Shown: positions 36,252 through 45,880 of the stretch, piece after piece | Position numbering within the stretch: position 1 is the stretch's first letter | How the letters are laid out: each line of letters opens with the position of its first letter | Assembly (NCBI RefSeq): GCF_934754935.1 | Contig: NZ_CAKVJB010000012.1 | Coordinates: forward strand, 1-64,000 | Origin: an uncultured Holdemanella sp. | GTDB taxonomy: Bacteria; Bacillota_I; Bacilli_A; Erysipelotrichales; Erysipelotrichaceae | DNA: 64,000 bases | Direction of reading: 5' to 3' | The notes under the pieces: generated by a model | The model's database searches: none | What the model saw: the letters and a program-made list of their open reading frames with translations, nothing else | Told to the model about the DNA's origin: nothing | Position numbers and translations under genes: made by a program

Positions 36252-37883
36252 TTAACCACCATAATAAATATCTGCACCTTCATCTTCAATTGGTGCTTCA
36301 GTCATTAAACCATATTGGATTTGAGCTTCAATTTCTTCTTCCGATAAAGTTCCTGCTGGAGTATCTTCTTGTGCTTCTACTGTATCACTGGATTTTCCAT
36401 CTAGTACAGCTTGAATCTTATCATGCGCAATATTGATATAAGAATCATATAAAATAACAACACTTACTTCTGAACCAAGTTCTGGACTGACACGTAAGTC
36501 ATTATCACCTTTAAGAACAAATTGTTCAAATTTCCAATTTGGACTTGCCTGAATTTGGTATTTGATAAAAGAAGTAATTTCATCTGTCGTCATATTTGTA
36601 TCAAAAGCACCAATCAAGGCATTTAATAAGTTTACATAATTCTTAATAATTTCTGGTGATGTAGCCTTTTTAAACATAGCCTGCAATACTTGTTGCTGGT
36701 TACGAGCACGTTGCACATCCCCATCTAAGTAAGCTTTTCTTTCACGAGAATAAGCTAATGCACGTTTACCATCCAAATGGTTTTCACCTTCATGTACACC
36801 TTCTAAATTACTATTTGTATAAAATTTAGAAACCGCCATACCTTCAGGTACCGTTACATCGACTCCACCTAGTGCATCCACAATATTGATCATACTTGTG
36901 AAGTTGACACGATATACATAGTTGATTTCAATGTCTAATAAATTTTCAATTGTATCCTTTGTCGTATCTACACCATACATTCCTGTATGTGTTAACTTAT
37001 CTGTTACCCCATAGTTACATGCATAGTCATCACATACTTCTGTTACATAAGAATCACGAGGAATACTTGTTAGTAAAATTGTTGAAGTCACAGGATTGAT
37101 TGTAACTAACATATCTACGTCAGATCTTGAGTTTTCATTTAAGTCACCAAATGAATCATTTCCACTAATTAAAATATTAAATGGTTTTGAAGTAATATCC
37201 GAAACCGCTAATGGAGAACTATTTTCTTTTGTATAATAAACCGTTTTATGAATCACCTTTGTCTCATTATTGAAATTGGCATACTCTTCCATATCACATA
37301 CATTAGGACGATACGCTTCATTTAATACAATCGCATCTACTTCACCATCATACAAAGCCTTAATCAAACTAGGCACATTATCATAATCTGATTTTGTATA
37401 AGTTACCTTATTCTTTTTAATATCCTTCAATGACTTTTGTGTAGATTCCTTACCAATATTTGTCAAAACACCAAGCTTAGCACCTTCTAAACTCTTTACA
37501 TCTTCCATGCTGCTAGAATTCATCGCAATGACTGAAACTGTGTTTTTAGCTTTGTTTGATTGTGTTGTTACTGTTGTTAATGTCTTACTTGTAGAATACA
37601 AATAAAAGTTTCCAAATCCATATACAACACAAATCGCAATGACTAAAAATGAATAAATGATTTTACTAATAATTCCGTGTGTACAGAAGTTAAGCACCAA
37701 CAACAAAATCAAGCCAAATAGGATGATAGCTAAAATTCCTGGAATTAAAATTTTATCTGGTAAAACTTGTAATTTATAGATTTGATAAATTAAAGCACCC
37801 GTAAATACAACCAATATAATGGACAATAAAATTCCGAATATTATAAAAACTATAGACTTCTTCTTTTCTTCATGACGACTCAT
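36252..37883 (-). CDS. LytR-CpsA-Psr (LCP) ligase with binding-protein-like accessory domain
   Basis: 543 residues. Three N-terminal helices (~9-30, ~41-64, ~71-93) are followed by an accessory region (~110-220) whose SLEGAKLGVLTN and LIKALYDGEVDAIVLNEAY look like a type 2 periplasmic-binding fold. The LCP catalytic domain (~235-410) has RSDVDMLVTINP, LLTSIPRDSYV and the Arg motif SRERKAYLDGDVQRARNQQ. The architecture resembles streptococcal CpsA. It attaches polyprenyl-linked polysaccharide to peptidoglycan outside the cell. It overlaps the upstream gene by four bases. Confidence 0.9.
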   Translation of the reverse strand: MSRHEEKKKSIVFIIFGILLSIILVVFTGALIYQIYKLQVLPDKILIPGILAIILFGLILLLVLNFCTHGIISKIIYSFLVIAICVVYGFGNFYLYSTSKTLTTVTTQSNKAKNTVSVIAMNSSSMEDVKSLEGAKLGVLTNIGKESTQKSLKDIKKNKVTYTKSDYDNVPSLIKALYDGEVDAIVLNEAYRPNVCDMEEYANFNNETKVIHKTVYYTKENSSPLAVSDITSKPFNILISGNDSFGDLNENSRSDVDMLVTINPVTSTILLTSIPRDSYVTEVCDDYACNYGVTDKLTHTGMYGVDTTKDTIENLLDIEINYVYRVNFTSMINIVDALGGVDVTVPEGMAVSKFYTNSNLEGVHEGENHLDGKRALAYSRERKAYLDGDVQRARNQQQVLQAMFKKATSPEIIKNYVNLLNALIGAFDTNMTTDEITSFIKYQIQASPNWKFEQFVLKGDNDLRVSPELGSEVSVVILYDSYINIAHDKIQAVLDGKSSDTVEAQEDTPAGTLSEEEIEAQIQYGLMTEAPIEDEGADIYYGG

Positions 37884-38830
37884 AAACTTCCTCCTATTTC
37901 ATCTAATGTTTCAAAAAATTTATCTTTCGTAAAATATGTTTTATATAAATTACGCATATGTAACCTTCGATTTAATTGCACATCTAAGCTTTCTGCACAA
38001 ATATTAGAAGCAACAATTTTATAGTTTTGAGCATCAATATTCTTTCCAATATCCCATAACTTACAAAATTGGCTAAGATCCCCTTCTATAGAATTTATGA
38101 TTGGAATCTGTCCACACATATATTCTAAAGATTCTGAATTGATTCCTTCAAAATCCATTATATTCAATCCATAATGACATTGATCATAGACTTCTTGCCT
38201 TGTAGATTGACTACCTATGCCTTTATGATCTACGACATTTACACCAACATTTAAAACATTTTGTATAAAGCTTTCTTTGAGTTTCCAATCCCCTAAAATA
38301 TGTAGAGTACACTTTTTTAATATAGAGCATTCTCTTAAAAAGGAAACACAAAAATTCATATCTATATTCTTATTTCCAATTAAACAAAAAAACAATTCCT
38401 CTTTACTCAGTTCAGGACTTGTATTCAAACAAGATTGACCATTTGTTGGATATAAGACTTGTGCACCATGAATATGCCCCCTGCATGATTCACTCGCACA
38501 AAATAGATGGTCTGCCTGATTTAAATATTTTTGATCTACATTGAAATCATCACATACATCAAAAATTAATTTTACATTATTATTTTTATTTTTATATACC
38601 TTAAGTTCACGCATAAGAAAATCAATAGTTGTTTCACAATATATAAGATTCGGATTTAATGCATCCAAACTCTTTCTTAATTGCTTTGAAAAATCAATTC
38701 TCGCAAAGAAAGAATGTACAGAACTTTTATCAACCAAGATTACTTTGACTTCGTCCCCCTTTGAAGCAAAATATTCTCTTACCCATTTACTACGTAAAGA
38801 GTGCTCTGCACTTATAATTGTGACCAACAT
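37880..38830 (-). CDS. Probable GT-B glycosyltransferase
   Basis: 316 residues, no membrane helix. The pattern LIFDVCDDFNVD, ADHLFCASESCR, and a C-terminal GINSESLEYMCGQIPIINS resembles GT4-type donor regions, but conservation is weak and short. It overlaps the start of the LCP gene by four bases, so the transferase and the ligase are co-translated. Possibly a linkage-sugar enzyme. Confidence 0.6.
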   Translation of the reverse strand: MLVTIISAEHSLRSKWVREYFASKGDEVKVILVDKSSVHSFFARIDFSKQLRKSLDALNPNLIYCETTIDFLMRELKVYKNKNNNVKLIFDVCDDFNVDQKYLNQADHLFCASESCRGHIHGAQVLYPTNGQSCLNTSPELSKEELFFCLIGNKNIDMNFCVSFLRECSILKKCTLHILGDWKLKESFIQNVLNVGVNVVDHKGIGSQSTRQEVYDQCHYGLNIMDFEGINSESLEYMCGQIPIINSIEGDLSQFCKLWDIGKNIDAQNYKIVASNICAESLDVQLNRRLHMRNLYKTYFTKDKFFETLDEIGGSL

Positions 38831-38932
38831 AATTGACTCCCTTGTCTAAAGTTTGTTTATGCCTTTAACTATCCCCCAGTTAAAAACTACTTATTTTATA
38901 GTCAAAATGACTGAATAACCAATACATCTCAT

Positions 38933-38951
38933 TTCCTGCAGGAATTATTCC
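38933..38951. promoter_or_regulatory. Overlapping palindromes in the LCP operon leader
   Basis: TTCCTGCAGGAA (38933-38944) is a perfect 12-bp palindrome, overlapped by GGAATTATTCC (38941-38951). They lie just downstream of the promoter at 38962-38990, within a ~130-nt untranslated leader. A regulator-binding site is possible. Confidence 0.3.
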
Positions 38952-38961
38952 CACGCACAAA

Positions 38962-38990
38962 AGTATACCATAATTACAGCACTGAAACAA
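38962..38990 (-). promoter_or_regulatory. Promoter of the GT/LCP operon
   Basis: Minus strand TTGTTT (38985-38990), 17 nt, TATACT (38962-38967). It is located immediately after the preceding GT2 gene and gives a leader of roughly 125 nt. A second candidate (TTGGTT/TATAAA) lies closer to the gene. Confidence 0.45.
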
Positions 38991-38995
38991 AAAAA

Positions 38996-39823
38996 TTAGG
39001 CAGTGAACTTTCCTAAACGCTTTTTCTTCGCATCCGAAAGTCCTTTTTTAATCATTTTTATCTTTTCATTTCGCTTCTTTTCAAAAATAAACATCTTAAT
39101 CAAACTACCAAACATCTCACGACGATACTCTTTTTTAAAGAATTCTCTATCCACATAATGATATAAGTAATACGCATTACGATACCGATAATAATAACGA
39201 ATTGGAGAATGATTCAACGCATAAAAAGTCTTATTCAATATATGAATTGGAATTGGATTCCCTATTGTATGCGTTATACAATAGCCACTTAAATACCCAA
39301 TCTTTAAATGCGCCTTTTTAAATCTATATCCCAAATCAAAATCGACATAGTCAATAAATAAAGCTTCATTCATTTTACCAGCCAAATAAAAATCTGAAAT
39401 ATTCACAAAATTACCAGAAGTAATCCAATACTGAACGGATACTATTTCTTGACTTGGATCCACCTTATTGACATCCAAACCAATTAAAGAATACTCATCC
39501 TGATATTTTTCAATCAATTGATAAATAGATGAATAATCAGATGTAGGAAATAAACTATCCTGATCCATCGTTAAAGCCATATCCATATTTACAGAATGAA
39601 GATATTCAATACCCGCATTTAATGCAGCCGCAATACCTTGATTACCATGCATATCAATATATATGTAGGAAAAATCTTCCTCAAAATATTTCGATACTTC
39701 ATTTTTATTGTCCGAATTATCCACTACAACACAAACATCCATTAAATCTTTGTAAGTTTCAATATTCGAAATTACATCTCTATCCGGATTGAATAATACT
39801 GTACAAGAACCTATTTTAAGCAT
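38996..39823 (-). CDS. Family 2 glycosyltransferase (rhamnosyltransferase-like)
   Basis: 275 residues, closely similar in layout to the GT2 at 29959 (KIGSCTVLFNPDRDV, VVDNSDNKN, TMDQDSLFP). A basic, Lys-rich C-terminus suggests membrane association. Overlaps the upstream GT2 gene by eight bases. dTDP-rhamnose is the probable donor. Confidence 0.87.
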   Translation of the reverse strand: MLKIGSCTVLFNPDRDVISNIETYKDLMDVCVVVDNSDNKNEVSKYFEEDFSYIYIDMHGNQGIAAALNAGIEYLHSVNMDMALTMDQDSLFPTSDYSSIYQLIEKYQDEYSLIGLDVNKVDPSQEIVSVQYWITSGNFVNISDFYLAGKMNEALFIDYVDFDLGYRFKKAHLKIGYLSGYCITHTIGNPIPIHILNKTFYALNHSPIRYYYRYRNAYYLYHYVDREFFKKEYRREMFGSLIKMFIFEKKRNEKIKMIKKGLSDAKKKRLGKFTA

Positions 39824-40532
39824 GCCATCCCACCTGTATCCAACGAATCATCAATTGTTCAATAAAATATAAGCGATTAAAAATCATTTTCTTTAATGGA
39901 TGATGATGTAAAGAAGACGCATTATCACCATGCCTTCTATACTTTAAATACGGCTCATAAATAAATACCGTATTCCCCATACATTCAGCCACTAAACCAA
40001 TCCACCAATCATGCATCTCAATATGATCTGGAAACGGATAACTCTTCTCAAAAACACATTTACGAAATGCCATACAACATCCAATAAACGCATTCTTATA
40101 TAAATTATGTAAAAGGCCAGGCTTTCCATTCTTCAATTCAAAAAACGAATCCCTCACCTTATTCATATTTCCATCCACAATCTGTGCATCATGGACCACA
40201 CACAAAGTCTTAGAATTATCAAATTCCTTTAAAACTCTTTTTACCTTGCCATCCATCCAAACATCATCTTGATCACTCAAAAAAAGGATATCTCCCCTGG
40301 CATGTTTTAAGGCATTCTCAAAATTCTTTTGAACCCCACGTTTAGGACCATCCACCAAATAAATATTCTTATATTCCTTTTGAAATTCCTCAATAATATA
40401 TCTTGTAGAATCATTTGAACCATCATCCGAAATGATGACTTCGTCACTACTCTGAATCTGCTTTAAAATAGAGTCCAGTTGATCTTTTAAATACTTCTCG
40501 CCATTATATGTGGCCATACATACTGAAATCAT
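39816..40532 (-). CDS. Family 2 glycosyltransferase
   Basis: About 238 residues. ISVCMATYNGEKYL, ISDDGSNDST and SDQDDVW are the motifs of the WcaA-like GT2 group that often uses dTDP-rhamnose. The frame extends to 40688, but GGGGAG six bases before the ATG at 40532 fixes the start; the longer form would cross the promoter and be hydrophobic noise. First gene of a two-GT unit. Confidence 0.88.
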   Translation of the reverse strand: MISVCMATYNGEKYLKDQLDSILKQIQSSDEVIISDDGSNDSTRYIIEEFQKEYKNIYLVDGPKRGVQKNFENALKHARGDILFLSDQDDVWMDGKVKRVLKEFDNSKTLCVVHDAQIVDGNMNKVRDSFFELKNGKPGLLHNLYKNAFIGCCMAFRKCVFEKSYPFPDHIEMHDWWIGLVAECMGNTVFIYEPYLKYRRHGDNASSLHHHPLKKMIFNRLYFIEQLMIRWIQVGWHA

Positions 40533-40575
40533 GCTTGACTCCCCTTCTAATTCGATAGGTATCCCTATCTGTAAA

Positions 40576-40604
40576 AGTATAACACATGAAATATCATCAC
40601 ACAA
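40576..40604 (-). promoter_or_regulatory. Promoter of the two-GT unit
   Basis: Minus strand TTGTGT (40599-40604), 17 nt, TATACT (40576-40581), about 44 nt before the start codon and directly after the terminator of the acetylation genes. Confidence 0.5.
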
Positions 40605-40616
40605 AAACCCAAACAC

Positions 40617-40648
40617 AAAAAAAGCGGATAAAAGTACATTTATCCACT
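40617..40648 (-). terminator. Terminator of the MBOAT/AlgX-like operon
   Basis: A 10-bp stem (40623-40632 with 40639-40648, one G-T pair) with a six-base loop, followed by TTTTTTT on the minus strand. It lies about 120 bp past the stop at 40768. Confidence 0.85.
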
Positions 40649-40767
40649 TTATATAAAGTACATACATTAAATTATGTGATATTGTCAAAAATTATCATTT
40701 AATTTCAGCAATTATTTTTAAAGATTAAGCATTGAATTAACTCTGTAGTTAAATCTTTGAATTAAAC

Positions 40768-41874
40768 TTACTTAAACGAAAATGTTGACAAACCATCAAC
40801 TGCTCTTTCTACTGTTTCATAAACAACAATATCAGGATCTTGCTTTTCTAAATCTTCATATGTATAACTACTAACATGGCGCATATAAGATTCTCTGAAT
40901 TGCGATCCAATATATGGTGCCATTGCAGAAGTAAATGAATCTCTTAATATATATATACTTCGATTATCTGCATTTTTAGCACTATATGACAATACATCAA
41001 AAAAAGAGTTTTCTTTTTCTTTAATATTATGCTTATCATATCCACTCAAAGAATATTCAAAGTCATTTGATAATAATTGATTGCTCAAATTCAACATGGC
41101 AGCCAAATCCCCTGGATGATTTCCGTCCATTGATATAGTTAAATCCGTAATAGTAGGCATATTAATACCTAGCTCTTTTAATAGAGCACTTGCGCCAATA
41201 TAACCACCAAGATAATTCCAATGTGTGTCTGTGGTATAGTACAAGTCTTCTTTTAATTGTTTTTTAGTTTCTTTTAGTTGATCATACGGAAAAATGATTC
41301 TTAAATCTGTATTTTTCTTCAAGTAATCTACAATTTGTTTTGTCTTAAAAACCTCCGATGGTTTTCCATAATAATCAGGCAAATATTCACTGTAAATACC
41401 CTCTTTATTGGGTCCAATAAAAATCACAAATTCCTTGCCTTGACTCTCAATAAAGTCTCTTTGTTCGATACAATGTTCTGCGATTTGTTTTAATTGCTCT
41501 TCAGATAATAAATTTGTACCTTGAACTGTACCAATTGAATCTCCATCAGCTACATTTGAATAAAAAAGCCAGTTTCCTTTACCAATTTTAACAACAGGAT
41601 TTGTAGATTTTCTAAACAAAGAATAATCAATATATGAATTCAATGAAATTAATGCATTTCTAAAAGGTATATTATCATTTAACCAATTTGTGAATTCCTC
41701 AGGATACTTTTCATATTCACTTAATTTAAACGTGGGTATTTCAGCCATCTTTCGATTTTCATGGTTTGCCGTATCTAAGAATGGTCGGAAAACAAATCCA
41801 AAAACCCATGATAAACAAATCACTACAACAAAGGATAATAGAATTAATTTTTGTGCTACTTTATGCTTTTTCAT
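40768..41874 (-). CDS. AlgX/AlgJ-like (DHHW) O-acetyltransferase component
   Basis: 368 residues: a single N-terminal signal-anchor helix (~9-29) and a large extracytoplasmic SGNH-like domain. The catalytic-type Asp-His pair is in TTDTHWNYLGG (~215) and the Ser in LRDSFTSAM (~315). GKGNWLFYSN is also typical of the family. It works with an MBOAT protein to O-acetylate surface polymers, and the MBOAT gene is directly upstream, 14 bases away. Confidence 0.88.
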   Translation of the reverse strand: MKKHKVAQKLILLSFVVVICLSWVFGFVFRPFLDTANHENRKMAEIPTFKLSEYEKYPEEFTNWLNDNIPFRNALISLNSYIDYSLFRKSTNPVVKIGKGNWLFYSNVADGDSIGTVQGTNLLSEEQLKQIAEHCIEQRDFIESQGKEFVIFIGPNKEGIYSEYLPDYYGKPSEVFKTKQIVDYLKKNTDLRIIFPYDQLKETKKQLKEDLYYTTDTHWNYLGGYIGASALLKELGINMPTITDLTISMDGNHPGDLAAMLNLSNQLLSNDFEYSLSGYDKHNIKEKENSFFDVLSYSAKNADNRSIYILRDSFTSAMAPYIGSQFRESYMRHVSSYTYEDLEKQDPDIVVYETVERAVDGLSTFSFK

Positions 41875-41888
41875 TCAAATACCCCCTT

Positions 41889-43286
41889 TTAAAACTGAAA
41901 ATAAATAAATGGATTATATGTATTGCTCGCAATTGAAGCTAAACATAAAACCAATATAAATATACAATACAACGCTTCAGGAATTGAATCTTTCCATTTA
42001 TCAGCTATTTTTCTTGGCGTATATTTCTTTACTATTCCAGCACCCAATATAGCTATAATTCCTATGAATAATACCTTTAAGTCAAAATAATTTTGAATCA
42101 TAATCCCTTTATTTGTATATTTGAATGGTAAAATCATTCTTAAAATAAATCTCAAGCAATCCTTAATACATGTAGACCTAAACATGACCCATCCAAAGTT
42201 CACAACTAAAAAACAATATATTGTTGCGAGTACATTATGTTTCTTAAGCCATTTACCAAAACCAAGGCGTTCAATAATTGAAAAGAAACCGTGATATAAG
42301 CCCCATAACACAAATGTGAAATTAGCACCATGCCATAAACCTGTCAACAAAAACACAATAAACAAATTGATGTATGTTCTAAATTCCCCTTTACGATTTC
42401 CACCCAACGGAATATATAAATATTCACGAAACCAAGATCCAAGTGAAATATGCCACCTTCTCCAGAATTCAGAAATTGATTTTGATAAATATGGATAATT
42501 GAAGTTTTCCAAAATATCAAACCCAAACATCTTTCCTAAACCAATTGCCATATCCGAATATCCCGAAAAATCATAATAAATTTGAAATGTATACGCCAAT
42601 GCCCCAATCCAAGCCATTTTCCAATCTAACAATGAAATATCATACGAATAAATTGTATCCGCACATAAACCTAATACATTTGAAATCAAAACTTTTTTTG
42701 ATAAACCATAAATAAACCGTTTAAAACCAGCAGAAACCTTAAGCCAATTTACTTTACGATTCATGATTTGTTTATTTATATCGCGATACTTTACAATAGG
42801 TCCTGCAATCAATTGTGGAAAGAACGAAATATATAAAGCTACATTGATCAAATTAAAAGAACACTCTGTATCATTTCTATAAACATCCACAATATAAGAA
42901 ATTGCCTGAAATGTAAAAAACGAAATACCAATTGGCAATGCGATTTGTGGAACTGGTAATACTTCATGATGTGCCAACCGATTTAAAATACTAACCGCAA
43001 AGCCAGCATATTTGTAGTAACCTAATAAAGATAAATTACAAATAATACCAACCGTTAATATAATATTTCTCTTTTTATCTTTTGTCTTTGTTATTAAAAT
43101 ACCCACCAACCAGTTTAAAACAATGGAAAGAATCATTAAAAGAACAAAAACAGGTTCTCCCCATGCATAAAAAAACAAACTTGCCAGTAACAACCAAACA
43201 TTTGAGAATTTATTATTCAAAAAGAAATTCACAATAAATGTTACTGGCAAAAACATTAATAAAAATATTGCCGAACTAAAAACCAT
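41889..43286 (-). CDS. MBOAT family O-acyltransferase (AlgI/DltB-like)
   Basis: 465 residues with ~11 membrane helices. The conserved His is in LLTGLWHGANFTFVLWG (~330), preceded by SISEFWRRWHISLGSWF, both hallmarks of AlgI-type MBOAT proteins. It passes acyl groups across the membrane to the AlgX-like partner encoded next. Most likely acetylates the local polysaccharide; D-alanylation is unlikely because dltA/dltC genes are absent here. Confidence 0.92.
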   Translation of the reverse strand: MVFSSAIFLLMFLPVTFIVNFFLNNKFSNVWLLLASLFFYAWGEPVFVLLMILSIVLNWLVGILITKTKDKKRNIILTVGIICNLSLLGYYKYAGFAVSILNRLAHHEVLPVPQIALPIGISFFTFQAISYIVDVYRNDTECSFNLINVALYISFFPQLIAGPIVKYRDINKQIMNRKVNWLKVSAGFKRFIYGLSKKVLISNVLGLCADTIYSYDISLLDWKMAWIGALAYTFQIYYDFSGYSDMAIGLGKMFGFDILENFNYPYLSKSISEFWRRWHISLGSWFREYLYIPLGGNRKGEFRTYINLFIVFLLTGLWHGANFTFVLWGLYHGFFSIIERLGFGKWLKKHNVLATIYCFLVVNFGWVMFRSTCIKDCLRFILRMILPFKYTNKGIMIQNYFDLKVLFIGIIAILGAGIVKKYTPRKIADKWKDSIPEALYCIFILVLCLASIASNTYNPFIYFQF

Positions 43287-43421
43287 TTCATATCTCCTTG
43301 TAAACTAACAAACATAACCATAACATACAATAATTCTATTAATCAATAAACTTTAAAATTCTAATTGTTAAAATTTTTTGCCAGTAATAATAATTTTATT
43401 AAAAAAGTCCAACATTATACG

Positions 43422-43823
43422 TCAGACATCTAGCTTCTTTCGAATTGAAATTAAGATTAAAACCATAGAAATACCCAAAATTAAATGCCCAATACCAGCA
43501 ATTCCAGAAATAGCTGCACCTGAAACATCTAAACTAAGCACTTGTACTACACCGCGAACAACTAACATAACTACTGTTAGATTCAATCCAATATGATAAA
43601 ACAACAAATACTTTCTTACCTTATTACCTATAAAACGAAAGTTATTCTCTAATAATACAAGCATTAAGAAAAACACCATTCCCAACATCAAATAATGCGT
43701 ATGAACAACCGATAGAGTTGTAAAACCAGTAAAACCATTTAATTTTGTAAATTCACGATAAAATACACCACCAATTAAACCAAGTACTCCATATACGATG
43801 GATGCATTCATTAAACGTTTCAT
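43422..43823 (-). CDS. DUF2871 membrane protein
   Basis: About 133 residues with four helices. SVVHTHYLMLGM and FRFIGNKVRKYLLFYHIGLN match the DUF2871 family as I know it; conserved His residues within helices recall heme-copper-type proteins, but the function is unknown. GGTGG seven bases before the ATG at 43823 is chosen over the upstream start at 43910, which would run through the neighbour's terminator. Confidence 0.75.
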   Translation of the reverse strand: MKRLMNASIVYGVLGLIGGVFYREFTKLNGFTGFTTLSVVHTHYLMLGMVFFLMLVLLENNFRFIGNKVRKYLLFYHIGLNLTVVMLVVRGVVQVLSLDVSGAAISGIAGIGHLILGISMVLILISIRKKLDV

Positions 43824-43882
43824 ATTATCACCACCCTGGCCTATTATGGACCTTTCTAAAATAGCCTTCAATTGATATGCAT

Positions 43883-43908
43883 AAAAAAATGGAGGTAAAT
43901 TTACCCCC
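43883..43908 (-). terminator. Terminator of the 554-residue surface protein gene
   Basis: Stem 43891-43897 with 43902-43908 and an AATT loop, followed by ATTTTTTT on the minus strand. A nearly identical 3'-end-plus-terminator block recurs at 45718-45785. Confidence 0.8.
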
Positions 43909-43919
43909 AAATTAAATCA

Positions 43920-45584
43920 TTATTTATTTCTTCTTTTTAATACTTCTACAACACCAAGTCCAGCAACTGAAACAGCCATTAAGCCAGTAAAGAATGTACC
44001 AGCTGTTTGTACACCCGTATTCACAGTTTTATTCTTTTTAGGATCCTTTTTAGCAGCAGGATCTTTCTTAGCTTGTGTTGCAGGCTTAGTTGTAGTTGTG
44101 CCTGTTGAAGGCTTAGTTGCAGCTACATCTTTATATGCCAACATATAACTTGAGAATTGATCTGTAGTAAATGTTCCATCTTCAGCTAAATCTAATGCTG
44201 TAACTTTACCATCATGTAAACGCAATACATAGAATTTACGATTTGCTTTTTTCAATTCTTTAGGAATTTCAACTTTGAAAGTCAATGGTTCAGATAACTG
44301 AGTTAAATAACCCAAAGTTTCTCCATCACTTACCAACGCAACATCAATTGTAAATACATTTCCAGCACCAAATCCATTTTCTTTCGCAAATTTATTTAAA
44401 CTAGTGTTGTCTGCATCAGATACAGCACCCTCACGTTTCATAACCGGAACAAGTGTTGGTGTAGCACCATTTTGAACAGCCTCATCATATTTAGCTTTAA
44501 GATCTTTATTAGCCTCTAAAGCTAAACTATTTTTTAATAAATCTGCTGTATCTGTTGGATGTTTTTCTGGTTTAGCCACAATCGCATCACTACTATGTAA
44601 ATACATTACATATACATCAGTAGATTCTTCAATCAAATTATCAAAAGTATAGAATATATATCCATTCTCACTAAGTAATCGATCTTGAATATCTTTTTTT
44701 GTACCATATTCAGGAACTTCTGCAGTATGAGTCACTCCATCTGTAGCATCATTGATATATACTTTGTAACTTACAGCTTTTGGCTTATAAACTAGTAAAG
44801 TCCATTGTTTTTCACCATTTTTATCAAATTCATATCCCGTAGTAAGCGATTTATATCCAGCTGGAACATAGTGCTCTTGAATATAATCAAAACCATCTTC
44901 AGTTTCATTTAGCACAAAATCAAAATTTTGTGGTTCCCTAGTTTCATATTGATAAACAACTTTTAAATGATAATTCTCCAAAACATCTGTAGACTTTTTG
45001 ACTACATAAGCTCTATATCCACCATTACCATCTTTTTCAATCAATGGCTTTTCATTTTCATACGCAAGTTTATATTCAGTTGGAACAAAAAATTCAACAT
45101 CTGTACTTACCTTGTCTGCATCTAAATAGTCACTTAATTTAAGCAAAGTATTTCCAACCACTTCATCAGATCCATAAAGTACAAATTCAACTTTGTAATC
45201 CTTCAATTGAACTTGTGGAGCATTCTTATTCACTAAATGCATATACCATACGTTTTCATCTTCCGGAGTATTATAAAGGCCTGAAGCACCACCTTTTCCA
45301 TCAATGCCATATCCAGCAGGAACATAATTATTCGCAATTATATCCATTACTTCGATAACATTAGCATTTGCAGGTACTTCCACATCAATAGGATTTGGTT
45401 CTTCTTTTCCATCCTTGAAAACATGCAACTTAATTGTTTTCGTACCTTCCTTAGTTGTTTGAGTTGAAGAATCCTGAGCTTTTAAAACATTCACTCTATC
45501 ATTTGCGAGTACCGGTGAAACCATACCAGCCACAGTTACAACACTCAACCCTAATGAAAGTAACTGTTTCGTAAGTTTGTTCAT
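43920..45584 (-). CDS. Secreted surface protein with non-canonical sorting signal
   Basis: 554 residues. Signal peptide (1-28, ending VLA). Several Ig/ubiquitin-like repeats follow (~45-130, ~205-270, ~275-330), each with an IPVSYxxPAGY-like element (NNYVPAGYGID, QEHYVPAGYKSL). A Pro/Thr/Lys-rich stretch (~500-525) precedes the C-terminal signal KTVNTGVQTAG, a hydrophobic helix and LKRRNK. This has the shape of an LPXTG anchor with VNTG in place of LPxTG. Function unknown; adhesin or substrate-binding roles are possible. AGGAGG precedes the ATG. Confidence 0.75.
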   Translation of the reverse strand: MNKLTKQLLSLGLSVVTVAGMVSPVLANDRVNVLKAQDSSTQTTKEGTKTIKLHVFKDGKEEPNPIDVEVPANANVIEVMDIIANNYVPAGYGIDGKGGASGLYNTPEDENVWYMHLVNKNAPQVQLKDYKVEFVLYGSDEVVGNTLLKLSDYLDADKVSTDVEFFVPTEYKLAYENEKPLIEKDGNGGYRAYVVKKSTDVLENYHLKVVYQYETREPQNFDFVLNETEDGFDYIQEHYVPAGYKSLTTGYEFDKNGEKQWTLLVYKPKAVSYKVYINDATDGVTHTAEVPEYGTKKDIQDRLLSENGYIFYTFDNLIEESTDVYVMYLHSSDAIVAKPEKHPTDTADLLKNSLALEANKDLKAKYDEAVQNGATPTLVPVMKREGAVSDADNTSLNKFAKENGFGAGNVFTIDVALVSDGETLGYLTQLSEPLTFKVEIPKELKKANRKFYVLRLHDGKVTALDLAEDGTFTTDQFSSYMLAYKDVAATKPSTGTTTTKPATQAKKDPAAKKDPKKNKTVNTGVQTAGTFFTGLMAVSVAGLGVVEVLKRRNK

Positions 45585-45717
45585 TATTAAACCCTCCTAA
45601 CTAACTTCATTGTACTAGATTTAAAGTATCATTAAAAGCGTTTTCAGTTAGAACTTGACCATAAATCATCATACGTTAACAAAAATATATTATATTGATA
45701 TTCAATCAATTGGTTAT

Positions 45718-45785
45718 AAAAAGAGGTAGCATCTACCTCCAAATTGAACCATTATTTATTTCTTCTTTTTAATACTTCAACAATC
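45718..45785 (-). pseudogene. Relic 3' end and terminator of a third surface-protein gene
   Basis: On the minus strand this block reads VEVLKRRNK-stop followed by AAATTGGAGGTAG-type terminator sequence. It matches almost base for base the last ~30 nt and the terminator region of the 554-residue gene (43883-43945). Upstream the similarity ends and only a ~24-codon frame remains. The hairpin GAGGTAG/CTACCTC with a T run can still act as terminator for the 1067-residue gene. Probably the leftover of a deleted paralogue. Confidence 0.65.
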
Positions 45786-45880
45786 AAAGAATCACCTAAA
45801 TATTTACACCTTCTTTCTTTAACCATATCAATGGCATACAACCCTTTCAAATTTCCAGCCTATTCCTAAAAACGTTTAAA

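Noticed and set aside
40533..40688. N-terminal extension of the GT2 gene starting at 40688
   Set aside because: It would place the good ribosome site, promoter and terminator inside the coding region and add hydrophobic sequence foreign to the family.
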